A DNA stretch of 64,000 nucleotides from Anaerolineae bacterium (GCA_003327455.1 QOQU01000010.1:79737-143736), one strand, 5' to 3'. Counted from the first letter of the stretch, positions 25,454 through 33,804 are shown. Program-made: numbers and translations. Notes: generated by a model from the letters alone, not told the origin.

Positions 25454-26136
25454 GGTTTACCTCCAGGCAGGTTGATAGATGCCTCTCCCGCTCCCCATGT
25501 CCAAGCCAGCGCCCAACCGCTGGGGACGCGAGAGAGCGAGCGTTGCAGGATGTTACGATCCATGTCGTAATCCTGATAGACCGCTTGATAATATGTTCCC
25601 ATCAGGCAATAAGCAGCCTGACCGCAGGCTACCCAATCAATACCCGTTGGGTTTACATAATCCCCTGCCAGAGCAGGAAAAAGCAGTTGCCCGCGTTGGA
25701 TCACTCCCTGGATGTCTTGCAGATAAATCTGGCAATCCTGCCATTCCGCAGGAGGGTCATACGCTGGCTGGTAGAATGGTACGCACCTGCCATCATCCTC
25801 GGGGATGGCCAAGACCATTGGATATTGCACCACGTCCTTGCGGGTGGGATCATATACCCACAAGACGGGGAAAGTCATTTGGTTGACGGTCATCTGCTCG
25901 ATCTTGCCGCTGGAATATACGGTAAACTGGACAACCTTCAACCCGTCATACTCCTGATAGACATCCTGCGGCTGGATGCGGGGAACATCCTTGAAAACCT
26001 GCTTGATGTCCGTCTCCACGGGGGGATAAAAAGCTGGCTCTTGCGCTAAAGCGATATGTTCCGGTGGGGTGCTATGGGAATTGCACCCCACCACGGCAAG
26101 GAGAAGGAGGAGAATTGGGAAGAAGCGTTTGTGCAT
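25450..26136 (-). CDS. Lipoprotein, first gene of the long pilus operon
   Basis: A 228-residue protein starting at the ATG at 26134-26136 after GGAGG. The signal peptide ends in the lipobox VVGC, so the mature protein is a lipoprotein with Cys as first residue. The rest is beta-rich without a recognised domain. An open frame to 26214 runs into the conserved leader and is rejected. It is the first gene after the promoter at 26220-26247. Confidence 0.7.
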   Translation of the reverse strand: MHKRFFPILLLLLAVVGCNSHSTPPEHIALAQEPAFYPPVETDIKQVFKDVPRIQPQDVYQEYDGLKVVQFTVYSSGKIEQMTVNQMTFPVLWVYDPTRKDVVQYPMVLAIPEDDGRCVPFYQPAYDPPAEWQDCQIYLQDIQGVIQRGQLLFPALAGDYVNPTGIDWVACGQAAYCLMGTYYQAVYQDYDMDRNILQRSLSRVPSGWALAWTWGAGEASINLPGGKP

Positions 26137-26149
26137 GATGCCTCCAATA

Positions 26150-26247
26150 TGATTAAAAAAAAGTTCCACACCCTCCACTGTCGAAAACGACAGTTTCGGT
26201 TGGGAACACATCAATTGTGATTATAGTAAAACCTGTTTTACATGCAA
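26150..26247 (-). promoter_or_regulatory. Promoter and attenuator-like leader of the long pilus operon
   Basis: On the minus strand TTGCAT (26242-26247), a 16-base spacer, and TATAAT (26220-26225). The leader repeats almost the whole flp leader: TCACAA-TTGATGTGTTCC, a hairpin ACTGTCG/CGACAGT, TGGAGGGTGTGGAAC and a run of eight T. The outer stem GTTCC/GGAAC with its T run looks like an intrinsic terminator between promoter and first gene. Changes in the hairpin arms preserve pairing relative to the other copy. Confidence 0.75.
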
Positions 26248-26275
26248 GCGAAAAAGACTTACAGATTTGTTAGGG

Positions 26276-27013
26276 TTACCAAATTTCCAACCAGAAGTAG
26301 TCTAACACCCCCAACTTTGTCTGGCGGGCAAGGGTCTGCAAGTCAGTTGCTCTGCCATGCGATTTCAGGTTTTTCAGGCGTTGGACGACTGCCTGTCGGA
26401 TTTGAGGATTGGGCAAAACGACATTGACTTCCCGTTTCCCCTTCCACTTTTCGGGCTTGTTGCGTGAGTGTGTTTCGACTTCAACAGGATAAAACAGTCT
26501 GTCCTGGATATTCGCAATTGTCAAATCGGGTTGATACCAGGTCATGCCGTTCGATTTCTCGAAAGGCATGACTTTGACATCAAAGCCGCGCAATCTAGCT
26601 TGGTAGGCGGTGAACAACACCTGGGAAGTGTGCTTGGGTTGATTTTCCCCGTCATGCAAACGCAGGATGCGTTCGTATTCGCTTTCCACAGGCTCAACCC
26701 CCAAAGCTCTCGCCAATTCCATGCCGTAGTCGGTAAGCTGAAGGATAGTTAACTGGGAAATGTGTGCAAGTGGAACGATGATTTTCCGTGTTATGCCGTC
26801 CTGTGGCAGCGTCTCTTGAATTAGCCTGCGCAAAGAATTGACATTTGGACTGATGTCGAATTGCCGAGCAAGGTTAAAAGCTAATTCAGGCGCAATAGAA
26901 ATACCCGTTTTCGCAAGGATAATGATTGCCATACAAACCTTGCGCCAATACTCTCGCTGGTAAGATTTTCTAAGTTCAGGTGGTGGCTCAATCAACCAGT
27001 CAGTATCATTCAT
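26276..27013 (-). CDS. Winged-helix/nuclease-like protein, paralogue of the gene at 5210-6469
   Basis: About 245 residues. The C-terminal half matches the second half of the 5210-6469 product (YERILRLHD, QVLFTAYQARLRGF, YQPDLTI, YPVEVETHS), and the N-terminal half looks like a winged helix. PDLTI and VEVE form a possible PD-(D/E)XK-like core without a clear lysine. The start is uncertain (ATG 27011-27013 or TTG three codons earlier) and lacks a strong ribosome-binding site. It resembles the plasmid replication-relaxation type. Confidence 0.6.
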   Translation of the reverse strand: MNDTDWLIEPPPELRKSYQREYWRKVCMAIIILAKTGISIAPELAFNLARQFDISPNVNSLRRLIQETLPQDGITRKIIVPLAHISQLTILQLTDYGMELARALGVEPVESEYERILRLHDGENQPKHTSQVLFTAYQARLRGFDVKVMPFEKSNGMTWYQPDLTIANIQDRLFYPVEVETHSRNKPEKWKGKREVNVVLPNPQIRQAVVQRLKNLKSHGRATDLQTLARQTKLGVLDYFWLEIW

Positions 27014-27032
27014 ATCGTGCAAAACTGTGGTA

Positions 27033-27233
27033 TTAAACGTCCAGACCCCTTATCCCTTCGGCGTTGCGTTGCTGTTCGTGCGCGGTCGTTTTGGGGGCGG
27101 TTTGTGCCAAAATTACTTTCCTGGCAGGATTGTCCGAGCGCCGTTTTCGTCTGTGCTGAGATGAAAAATGTCTGGATTGCTTGCCCTCTATAAAGAAGGT
27201 AAACCGCAAAATATATCGAATAGCATATTTCAT
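27033..27233 (-). CDS. Possible basic 66-residue protein
   Basis: An open frame beginning ten bases after the RNase HI stop codon, product very basic (HRRKRRSDNPARK). There is no strong ribosome-binding site and another frame is also open, so it may not be a gene. Otherwise this interval is non-coding. Confidence 0.25.
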   Translation of the reverse strand: MKYAIRYILRFTFFIEGKQSRHFSSQHRRKRRSDNPARKVILAQTAPKTTAHEQQRNAEGIRGLDV

Positions 27234-27242
27234 ATTGCAATA

Positions 27243-27716
27243 TTATATTCTTTTCAAATACCCCTCATCAGGGGGCAAATTGGGCTCGCGGCAAGCCTTT
27301 TGCGCCAGGTCATTACAGCGCTCGTTTTTGGCGTCCCCGTTATGTCCTGCTATCCACACAAAACTCACCTCGTGTTGTTTCAGCAAGGGAATCAACCTTT
27401 GCCACAAGTCAACATTCTGCACTGCTTGACGGTCTCTTTTCCGCCAGCCGTTCTTCTGCCACTTCTCCAGCCAGCCATCCTCGATGGCTTTGACCAAATA
27501 TTGGCTGTCGGAGTACACCGTCACCTGGCAGGGCATTTTCAGAGCAAACAAAGCCTGAATGACCGCCATAATCTCCATACGGGAGTTGGTTGTCAGACGA
27601 TACCCCCCTGTCAGTTCCTTCCGCTTGCCATCGCACTCGATGATGGCTGCATATCCGCCTGCCCCTGGATTGCCTGAGCAAGCCCCATCTACGTACACGG
27701 TTACCTCTCTTCTCAT
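27243..27716 (-). CDS. rnhA: Ribonuclease HI
   Basis: A 157-residue protein with all RNase HI active-site features: VDGACSGNPG, MEIMAVIQAL (Glu), YSDSQYLVKAI (Asp) and AGHNGDAKNERCNDLA. It cuts RNA in RNA-DNA hybrids, for primer removal or R-loop control in replication. Being inside the element's replication region, it may serve plasmid-type replication and is likely additional to a chromosomal copy. Its end overlaps the upstream gene by four bases. Confidence 0.92.
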   Translation of the reverse strand: MRREVTVYVDGACSGNPGAGGYAAIIECDGKRKELTGGYRLTTNSRMEIMAVIQALFALKMPCQVTVYSDSQYLVKAIEDGWLEKWQKNGWRKRDRQAVQNVDLWQRLIPLLKQHEVSFVWIAGHNGDAKNERCNDLAQKACREPNLPPDEGYLKRI

Positions 27717-28186
27717 GGCTCTACCCTGCGGAATAATTCATCGTTGAGCATATATACCAATATATCAATATTGCAGGAGAGAGTAACCACATGCCTTCTC
27801 CTGGGAGTTGACAGGTCAACCACACATGCCCTTCCCGTCAGTTGGCTATCTGTATTCTCTATGACCCATGCAACATCAACCACTTCTAAACCAATCAATC
27901 GCTCATTGATGGTAACAATGCGATTCAGGTCATAGTCCAAGCAAGCTATATCAACCGGAATCATAAAGCCGTTTTGTAGCACTACACCAACTGCTCTCCA
28001 CTCATCCTCGGAGGGGTCGTTTGGCAAAGGAACAATGTCAACGACTTCCCGATGAATGCACCGATTATTGAGCCACTCATACAAGCATTCCCTCTTACCG
28101 TTTATCTGTACGATGGGAGCAAGACAATTCTCACATATTTCGTATTTGCTCAGGTCATAATTGCGTTTACGGAAAGTTAACGACAT
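27713..28186 (-). CDS. Hypothetical protein with CxxC zinc-ribbon-like start
   Basis: A 157-residue protein with CENCLAPIV near residue 18 and further cysteines at CLYEWLNNRC, a possible treble-clef or zinc-ribbon. The remaining part is beta-rich. It overlaps rnhA by four bases. No function is assigned. Confidence 0.55.
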   Translation of the reverse strand: MSLTFRKRNYDLSKYEICENCLAPIVQINGKRECLYEWLNNRCIHREVVDIVPLPNDPSEDEWRAVGVVLQNGFMIPVDIACLDYDLNRIVTINERLIGLEVVDVAWVIENTDSQLTGRACVVDLSTPRRRHVVTLSCNIDILVYMLNDELFRRVEP

Positions 28187-29269
28187 CTATTTCCCTCCGC
28201 TCGATTTCGATGCTAATAAGAGACATTTGTTGTGTAAATAATCGAGCAGATTTTTATGTGCTGTCTCCAATTTGTCGTAATAGTTTTTTCGCAAATCGCT
28301 TATTTTAGACATAATCGAGGCAAGTTCAAAATACTCTTCTTCCCCCACCTGTTTCCCATCCCTGTAAAGAATCTCAATTTCCCCCAAAGAACCAACAATA
28401 TATGCAAATTCACTGTATAAACAAAATTCAAAGATTTGAGTTAATGGCCTGCTTGCAATCCCGCAGCGTTTTGCAAGGGTAAAATCACCACGATAAATCG
28501 CAAGTTGAGCAAGGTGAACCAGAGCTTCGTGAGTATCAATAGGGGGGAGGTGTTTCAAATCTACTGTGCTGCCAGATTGAAATAACTTGATTAGGTGGTT
28601 GTATGCCTCGTCTTTATCCCCATCGTGATACAGTTCCATGCCGAGTTTCAAATGCGCCCAAACATCGTGAGGATCATCGTCCAATATGGCTTTCAGATGA
28701 CGGATGGCTCTTTTTCGGCGCAGTTCCCCTTGTGCCGTATTTTGAAGATAACCATCGTGAAGGATAACCAACTCTTGTCTATCTAAGGCAATTTTGCCGT
28801 TATGCTCTTGAATGGAGTGATGAACGCCCTCATGATAACGCCCCCGAAAGCGATAATAAGAGCAATTACGAAAAAAACGTATTGTTTGAAAATCCAGTAC
28901 GGGCTGAATCTGACTAGAACGAAAATTTTGCTGAATCATCACATAAGCGTCCACATCTGACACTTTAGCCAGCTCCCGAAGCTTTTTTGCCGTGCGCTTT
29001 TCCAGTTTCTCGTCCGCATCCAACACTAAAATCCATTCCCCGGTCGCCTTTTCCAGGCTAAAATTCCGCGCCGCCGAGAAGTCATCAATCCACTCAAAAT
29101 CATACAACTTGGCGCCGTAGCTTAGGGCTATCTCTTTGGTACGGTCAGTTGACCCTGTATCCACAATGATTATCTCATCTACGACATCCTTCACACTGTC
29201 CAAACAGTGCGGAAGATTGGCTTCTTCGTTTTTGACAATCATACACAAAGACAACAGCGGTTTTGCCAT
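28187..29269 (-). CDS. Family 2 glycosyltransferase with C-terminal TPR-like helices
   Basis: A 360-residue protein. Residues 1-230 form a GT-A fold (SLCMIVKNEEANLPHCLDSV, IIIVDTGSTDRTKEIA, WILVLDADEKL with the DxD motif). The rest is helical repeats (DDPHDVWAHLKLGMELYHDG). Such GT2-TPR proteins often glycosylate surface proteins or peptides. Placed in the mobile element it may modify the pilus or adhesins. The enzyme class is firm, the acceptor is unknown. Confidence 0.8.
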   Translation of the reverse strand: MAKPLLSLCMIVKNEEANLPHCLDSVKDVVDEIIIVDTGSTDRTKEIALSYGAKLYDFEWIDDFSAARNFSLEKATGEWILVLDADEKLEKRTAKKLRELAKVSDVDAYVMIQQNFRSSQIQPVLDFQTIRFFRNCSYYRFRGRYHEGVHHSIQEHNGKIALDRQELVILHDGYLQNTAQGELRRKRAIRHLKAILDDDPHDVWAHLKLGMELYHDGDKDEAYNHLIKLFQSGSTVDLKHLPPIDTHEALVHLAQLAIYRGDFTLAKRCGIASRPLTQIFEFCLYSEFAYIVGSLGEIEILYRDGKQVGEEEYFELASIMSKISDLRKNYYDKLETAHKNLLDYLHNKCLLLASKSSGGK

Positions 29270-29279
29270 CTTGTATCTC

Positions 29280-30191
29280 CTACTCCAACGCTTCTACTGC
29301 CTGTTCCAGGTCCCGCTCCCCTGGGGTAATGTATATACGGGTAGTGTTCATGTCGGAATGTCCCAGCAAGGCAGCCACTTTCTCCAGCGTCACCCCAGCA
29401 TCTACTAACCGCTTGGCAAAGGTGTGGCGCATAATGTGGGCGTGTAAATCAACCCCTGCCCGATTTCCTAGTTCGGCAAGCCTGCGGTGTACTCCTGAAG
29501 GTGTCAGCCGCTTCCCGTTGCGATCCAAAAACAACCCCCCGGGGAGATTCCCGCGCAGCTCCAGCCAGCGGTTTATGCTATCACGCACTTTGGCATTCAA
29601 GGGGAGTACCCGCTGTTTAGCTCCCTTCCCCGAACGTACAATTACACTCCCCTTACGCTCGGAAAGCTCAATATCGGCAATATCCAAAGCACATAACTCG
29701 CCCACTCGCAGACCTGTGTTCAAGAGGGTGATCAGAATCGCATGGTCTCGCACGGCTAGAAATCGAGCCGCTTCGCTCCCCGCAGCGGCTATCATCCGCT
29801 CTGCCTCCCGCACAACGGCGTATTCCTCGCGCTTGTCCAACCACCTCGGCGCCAATGGCTGCTTGCCCACTGCGCGCACGCTGTTGGTCGGATCGCTCTG
29901 AATCAGCCCTGTTTCCTTTGCCCACTTGGAATAGGAACGCAAAGCAGAAATTTTGTGATTTACGGTGTTTGGCTTTTCCCGCTTTACCGCAATCAGATAT
30001 TGACGGTATTCGCGGATGTCGCTGGGGGTGAGATTCTGTGGCTGCAATGCCTCTCCGTTGGTATTCGTGTACCAACGATTGAACGCAATTAGATCGCGTA
30101 TGTACCCTTTCCTGGTCAGCTCCGATCGGTCTAATTGGTTCAGGTAGCTGGAGAATTGAGCTAAATCAATCACAAACATTTCTTCGGACAT
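29280..30191 (-). CDS. XerC/D-like tyrosine recombinase
   Basis: A 303-residue protein with the N-terminal SAM-like core-binding domain and the catalytic domain: LLNTGLRVGEL (Arg), HIMRHTFAKRLVD (His-x-x-Arg) and LLGHSDMNTTRIYI (His and Tyr). It breaks and rejoins DNA through a phosphotyrosine intermediate. It may be the integrase of the element or a dimer resolvase for its circular form. It is 10 kb from the tRNA boundary, so an integrase role is not certain. Confidence 0.85.
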   Translation of the reverse strand: MSEEMFVIDLAQFSSYLNQLDRSELTRKGYIRDLIAFNRWYTNTNGEALQPQNLTPSDIREYRQYLIAVKREKPNTVNHKISALRSYSKWAKETGLIQSDPTNSVRAVGKQPLAPRWLDKREEYAVVREAERMIAAAGSEAARFLAVRDHAILITLLNTGLRVGELCALDIADIELSERKGSVIVRSGKGAKQRVLPLNAKVRDSINRWLELRGNLPGGLFLDRNGKRLTPSGVHRRLAELGNRAGVDLHAHIMRHTFAKRLVDAGVTLEKVAALLGHSDMNTTRIYITPGERDLEQAVEALE

Positions 30192-30511
30192 TATGCACCA
30201 ACCTCCGTTAATTCGGTGTGAACGTTTTGTAAATTTTGTATTGCATAATCGAGCTTATTTAGATATTCCAGTGCCTCTTCCAGCGACTGGACAACCGCAA
30301 GATGACCTGGAAAGCAGCTGTAAAACCGTTGTTCGTCAGGGGTCATCTTGCCACGCGGACTCTTGACTTCGAGCAGGACGATGACACCCGCTTTACTCAC
30401 TACCAGCAGATCGGGGAAACCCCGTCCCAACTCATGGGTATCCCAGACGAAGTATCCAGCTTTACGTAATCCTTCTCGAATTTCAGTATGGTTTAGGTCA
30501 GTCTTTTTCAT
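30191..30511 (-). CDS. VRR-NUC domain nuclease
   Basis: A 106-residue stand-alone VRR-NUC domain with the PD-(D/E)XK core GFPDLLVV and LLEVKSPRGKMTPDEQ. These phage- and plasmid-borne nucleases are related to Holliday-junction resolvases and to Fan1. The start follows a structured intergenic stretch; the stop overlaps the recombinase start (TAATG). Confidence 0.8.
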   Translation of the reverse strand: MKKTDLNHTEIREGLRKAGYFVWDTHELGRGFPDLLVVSKAGVIVLLEVKSPRGKMTPDEQRFYSCFPGHLAVVQSLEEALEYLNKLDYAIQNLQNVHTELTEVGA

Positions 30512-30655
30512 GGGTATTCCTCGAATACGGCGGGCGCAAGCCCCCGCACAGGGAGGACGCCACCGTCCCGCACCCTAACTCGCTGGCAGCGGGCGCAAGC
30601 CCAAAGCCGCGAAGCGGGGTGCGTGGACGAACGTCCGACCACCAGCGGGAGGGCG
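30512..30655 (-). promoter_or_regulatory. GC-rich structured intergenic RNA
   Basis: A 144-base gap with no gene. On the minus strand it has two copies of GGGCTTGCGCCCGC (each a GGGC-TTGC-GCCC hairpin), GGACG-TT-CGTCC, CCGC-TTC-GCGG and GTGCGGGACGG. This density of stable hairpins within an otherwise tightly packed operon suggests a processed or regulatory RNA before the VRR-NUC gene. Confidence 0.4.
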
Positions 30656-31057
30656 TCAGCCTGACCACCTTCGCTCCTCCTGCCTTTCAAACGGTGTCGG
30701 CACAGACAGAAAGGTGATCCACTTCACGTCTACCACCGATTCCTGTTTTGGTTTGGATATCAGTCTGCCTTCGACGACTACTAATGGCTTGTCTTTCATC
30801 AGCGGGAGAATGCTGATCTGCCCTTCCTCGATCAGTAAGGCTGCTTGATGGACAGGGGGGTTGTCTTGAATATCCCGTATCATCTCCAGGACGTATGCCG
30901 CTGGAGCATTGGTGATCAACAGCTTGTGCGTAGATAAAAATTCGCCGGTATGCAATAGCCCATGTAATACCGGGACTTCCTGCCCGTTCACCTGAACCGT
31001 CTGTGCAGAAAGAATTTCCAGATATCCCTGTAAGTAGACATGGTTGACATAATTCAT
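30656..31057 (-). CDS. Single-stranded-DNA-binding-like OB-fold protein
   Basis: A 133-residue protein with the pattern of an OB fold (VYLQGYLEILSAQTV, then ALLIEEGQISILPLMKDKPLVVVEGRLISKP), similar in layout to SSB but without a C-terminal acidic tip. It shares its start base with the end of the ATPase gene. Single-stranded-DNA binding in replication is a reasonable guess, not proven. Confidence 0.45.
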   Translation of the reverse strand: MNYVNHVYLQGYLEILSAQTVQVNGQEVPVLHGLLHTGEFLSTHKLLITNAPAAYVLEMIRDIQDNPPVHQAALLIEEGQISILPLMKDKPLVVVEGRLISKPKQESVVDVKWITFLSVPTPFERQEERRWSG

Positions 31058-31902
31058 CAGAACGTCCGTCCTTTTTCTGCTCTTTTGCGCATATCATCTC
31101 CCGACATGATGATGATTCCGTCCCGCAGGCGGTTATCTTCCAGGCGGCTGCGCAGATAACCCGGAAATGACGCTGTCGAGTTGTAATTCGCTGCTATCAC
31201 CGTCAGTGCCTTCTGCTGGATTGCCAGCGTGTAACGCATATCCAGCAGGCGAAAGAGCCGTTCCTGCGCCCAGGGGGTCACGTTCAGCTTGTCCATCTCG
31301 TCCAAGCACAACACATCCAACTCCGACCACCATTCCGTGCGTTCTACCAGCGAGCGCATGGCATCCGGGCTGTCATATGCTAAGCGGATGTCATCCAGTA
31401 CATCGCTGATGTTGGCATACGCTGCCAGTTTGCCATCGGTCAGCGCTGCAACAGTGATGATCTTGAGCAGCAAGGTTTTCCCTTGGCCATACATTCCCAA
31501 TATCGCTGCCAACCCATACCCACGCTGGTAAAAAAATCGTAACCGCTCGCCAATTTTCTCCGCCTGAGACCCATGTTTGATACTTCTTGTCCAAGTGAGA
31601 AAGCGCAACTCATCGAGTGTAATTCCACAGCGAGCATCCAGGTTGCCTTGATCCTTCAACCGTTGTACGGCTAAACGGCTGGCAGTCGGACAAACCAGAA
31701 CCTTCCCAAAACGATGGTCGGATATCGGTACATCCAACCGGTAATACCCCAAGCCGCCGCAAATGGGACAGTCTGGCTCACAAGCAAAGGCTGCGGGTTG
31801 GCTTTGGCGATTGGTATCTCCCTCTTCTTCCGCAGCCATCTCAGTTTGTTGCAGGTAGGTTGCTAACGGTCTCATGTTCGTCTCCAGCATAGTGGCGGGC
31901 AT
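31057..31902 (-). CDS. DnaC/DnaI-like helicase loader ATPase
   Basis: A 281-residue AAA+ protein. The N-terminal part holds a zinc-type CEPDCPICGGLGYYRLD, the C-terminal part Walker A (LGMYGQGKTLLLK) and Walker B (LDVLCLDEMDKLNV), with ANYNS as sensor region. This is the architecture of DnaC/DnaI and phage helicase loaders. It would load a replicative helicase at the element's origin, together with the HTH proteins upstream. Confidence 0.75.
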   Translation of the reverse strand: MPATMLETNMRPLATYLQQTEMAAEEEGDTNRQSQPAAFACEPDCPICGGLGYYRLDVPISDHRFGKVLVCPTASRLAVQRLKDQGNLDARCGITLDELRFLTWTRSIKHGSQAEKIGERLRFFYQRGYGLAAILGMYGQGKTLLLKIITVAALTDGKLAAYANISDVLDDIRLAYDSPDAMRSLVERTEWWSELDVLCLDEMDKLNVTPWAQERLFRLLDMRYTLAIQQKALTVIAANYNSTASFPGYLRSRLEDNRLRDGIIIMSGDDMRKRAEKGRTF

Positions 31903-32050
31903 GAGCTTCGCAGTAGGCAGCCATGCTCAACCGCCCAGCATCTCGGTATTCATCCGCCAATTCCTGCCAGATGAAAGGGTTTGTGCAGAACATCTCTGCC
32001 CAGCGGCGGCGAATATCAAGGGGTTCATCGATTTTCCAGGTTATTGACAT
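31841..32050 (-). CDS. Small helical protein overlapping the helicase loader
   Basis: A 69-residue protein from the ATG at 32048-32050, with GAGGAG upstream. It is helical and rich in aromatic residues (EMFCTNPFIWQELADEYRD). It overlaps the loader start by 62 bases and the upstream gene end by 10, showing tight packing. No family is recognised. Confidence 0.5.
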   Translation of the reverse strand: MSITWKIDEPLDIRRRWAEMFCTNPFIWQELADEYRDAGRLSMAAYCEAHARHYAGDEHETVSNLPATN

Positions 32051-33111
32051 TTGTTTGCTCCTCCACACACAATCGCATCAAGATATTTGTATCTCTTAGC
32101 AAGTTCATCCTCGCCAAAAAGGGATAGATACATATCAATCAGTTTTTCGTTGAGTTCACGCTTACGGATTCCGTCTATTCCAATCGTCTGTTCGACACGC
32201 TCCAGGAGCACGTCATAAAGCTGCCATAGCTCATCTCGTTCAGGGTTCGCTTCTGGTTCTGGTGCCGGTGGTAATGGCTCAATCCAATGCCCGTTTCCCC
32301 CTTTACGGGATTGCTTACGCGGCGGCGGGGGAATTTGACCGGCTGCTGCCCATTCGCTCAGCCAGCAAAGGTTGAGAGGGCTGATTCCCCGCCGGTCGGC
32401 TTCTTCGGCAAAGGGACGCAAGGCTTCCGCCGCAGCATTCACATCGCCCTTGTGTAAACGCAGGTAGTGGGCTAAAATACCCATCGCTGCCTCGAATTTA
32501 TCCGAGCGTGGCAGCGTTATGTGATTGGGTCTTACTTTTCGGTATAACGCCTCCGCATCCAGATAGGTGGGGGCGTTATCCGTTTCTTGTCCGATTGAGA
32601 TTTTTTCGGGGGCATCGCTTAAGGAGTAGGAGTCTTTAATGTCACTGACGTTAATTAATACATTTAATGCGGAGCTAGAAACTGGTGACATTTCGGGTCC
32701 CGATTTGTCACCAGTTTCTTTATAAACTGGTGACAACTTGTCACTAGTTTTCGGAAACTGTGACACACCTGTCATAGTTTTTAGGGCTTCTTTGGCAAGC
32801 GGTGAGAGTTGTTCGCTTTCGGCAATCTCCTTGCTGCTCATCCCGCTAAGCACCTGATAAACCGATCCTGCTTTATGCCCCCGACCGCCACTGGCACGTT
32901 TGATCTGCCGCAGCTCTCCATCAACTTCGAGTTTTTCTAGCAGCCGCAGTACATTGCGTTTGCTCTGCCGTATCTTGACTGCCATCTGGTCAACGCTAGG
33001 ATGACAGTATCCCCAGTCATCCGCCCAATCTGATAGTGCAATCAACAGGAGCAATTCGGTGCCACCGTGTTGGCTAGTTTCCCATACGCGATTCATGACT
33101 TTGATTGACAT
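32041..33111 (-). CDS. Replication-initiator-like protein with N-terminal winged helix
   Basis: A 356-residue protein. The first 95 residues form a winged-helix domain (LLLLIALSDWADDWGYCHPSVDQMAVKI) of the HTH_36/RepA-like type that is shared with the next upstream gene. The middle is a disordered linker and the C-terminus is helical with a Pro-rich joint. Location beside the DnaC-like loader, iterons and ParA supports a replication initiator or primosome role, as for phage O-type proteins. Confidence 0.6.
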   Translation of the reverse strand: MSIKVMNRVWETSQHGGTELLLLIALSDWADDWGYCHPSVDQMAVKIRQSKRNVLRLLEKLEVDGELRQIKRASGGRGHKAGSVYQVLSGMSSKEIAESEQLSPLAKEALKTMTGVSQFPKTSDKLSPVYKETGDKSGPEMSPVSSSALNVLINVSDIKDSYSLSDAPEKISIGQETDNAPTYLDAEALYRKVRPNHITLPRSDKFEAAMGILAHYLRLHKGDVNAAAEALRPFAEEADRRGISPLNLCWLSEWAAAGQIPPPPRKQSRKGGNGHWIEPLPPAPEPEANPERDELWQLYDVLLERVEQTIGIDGIRKRELNEKLIDMYLSLFGEDELAKRYKYLDAIVCGGANKCQ

Positions 33112-33137
33112 AATTCACCTCTTATTCACAATTCCTG

Positions 33138-33584
33138 TTATTTCTTCGCTACGCCTATTGAACTGTGCGAACTCCCTGATTGAGCAGATGGCTGGTATAT
33201 CGAAACGATGATTTCTTCCTTACCGCCTTTTTGTAATTCCACTTGCCCCATCACCCGCCGATAAAGCGGACTGGCTTTTTCGCTGAATGCGATGTGATCA
33301 GGACTCATGCCACAGGTCACTTGGATCAAGGCATGTGTGGTTGTGCGCCCGTTCAGCTTCACCCGCTCCAGCGAGAGACGGCGAATGTCTCCCATACGCT
33401 CTAGCTTGGTGAGCATCTCCAACACAATCTTCTTGTTCTGTCGAGATTTGCGCGCCAGCGCAGCAATGCTCGGATAGCAGTAACCCCAGTCATCCGCAAG
33501 GTCGGCAAGCGCTAGCAGTACCAGCAGGGTAGCGCCCCCAGCTTTACCCTGTTTCCAAGCTCTCAGAAAGATGTTTTGGCTCAT
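33138..33584 (-). CDS. Winged-helix protein, paralogue of the initiator's N-terminal domain
   Basis: A 148-residue protein whose first 90 residues match the neighbouring protein (LLVLLALADLADDWGYCYPSIAALARKSRQNKK). It lacks the C-terminal half. It could be a second initiator, a regulator of copy number or a competitor for the same DNA site. Starts after GAGGTTTGAG on the minus strand. Confidence 0.6.
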   Translation of the reverse strand: MSQNIFLRAWKQGKAGGATLLVLLALADLADDWGYCYPSIAALARKSRQNKKIVLEMLTKLERMGDIRRLSLERVKLNGRTTTHALIQVTCGMSPDHIAFSEKASPLYRRVMGQVELQKGGKEEIIVSIYQPSAQSGSSHSSIGVAKK

Positions 33585-33725
33585 CTCAAACCTCCGTTTT
33601 GAATTTTTATGATGGAATTGATAGAAATCACTGTAGTGGCTTCTAAAGGGGGTTTTTTCGCAAAAGGTACAAACATAGCCATCCGCCTAAAATAAACGCT
33701 TGTAGGATTTTTGGCGAGGTTAAAC

Positions 33726-33804
33726 GGTGTCGTTAACGACACCGATAACGGCACCAATAATGTCACCGTTAACGACATCACTAACGACACCGTTAACGGC
33801 GCCG
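33726..33804. repeat. Tandem 12-bp iteron-like repeats (candidate centromere or origin)
   Basis: Consecutive 12-bp units GACACCGATAAC, GGCACCAATAAT, GTCACCGTTAAC, GACATCACTAAC, GACACCGTTAAC, preceded and followed by partial units (consensus GRCACCGTTAAC). They lie directly downstream of the RHH gene and upstream of the replication-type HTH gene. This is the usual place for a parS/parC-type centromere bound by an RHH protein, or for replication iterons. Confidence 0.75.
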
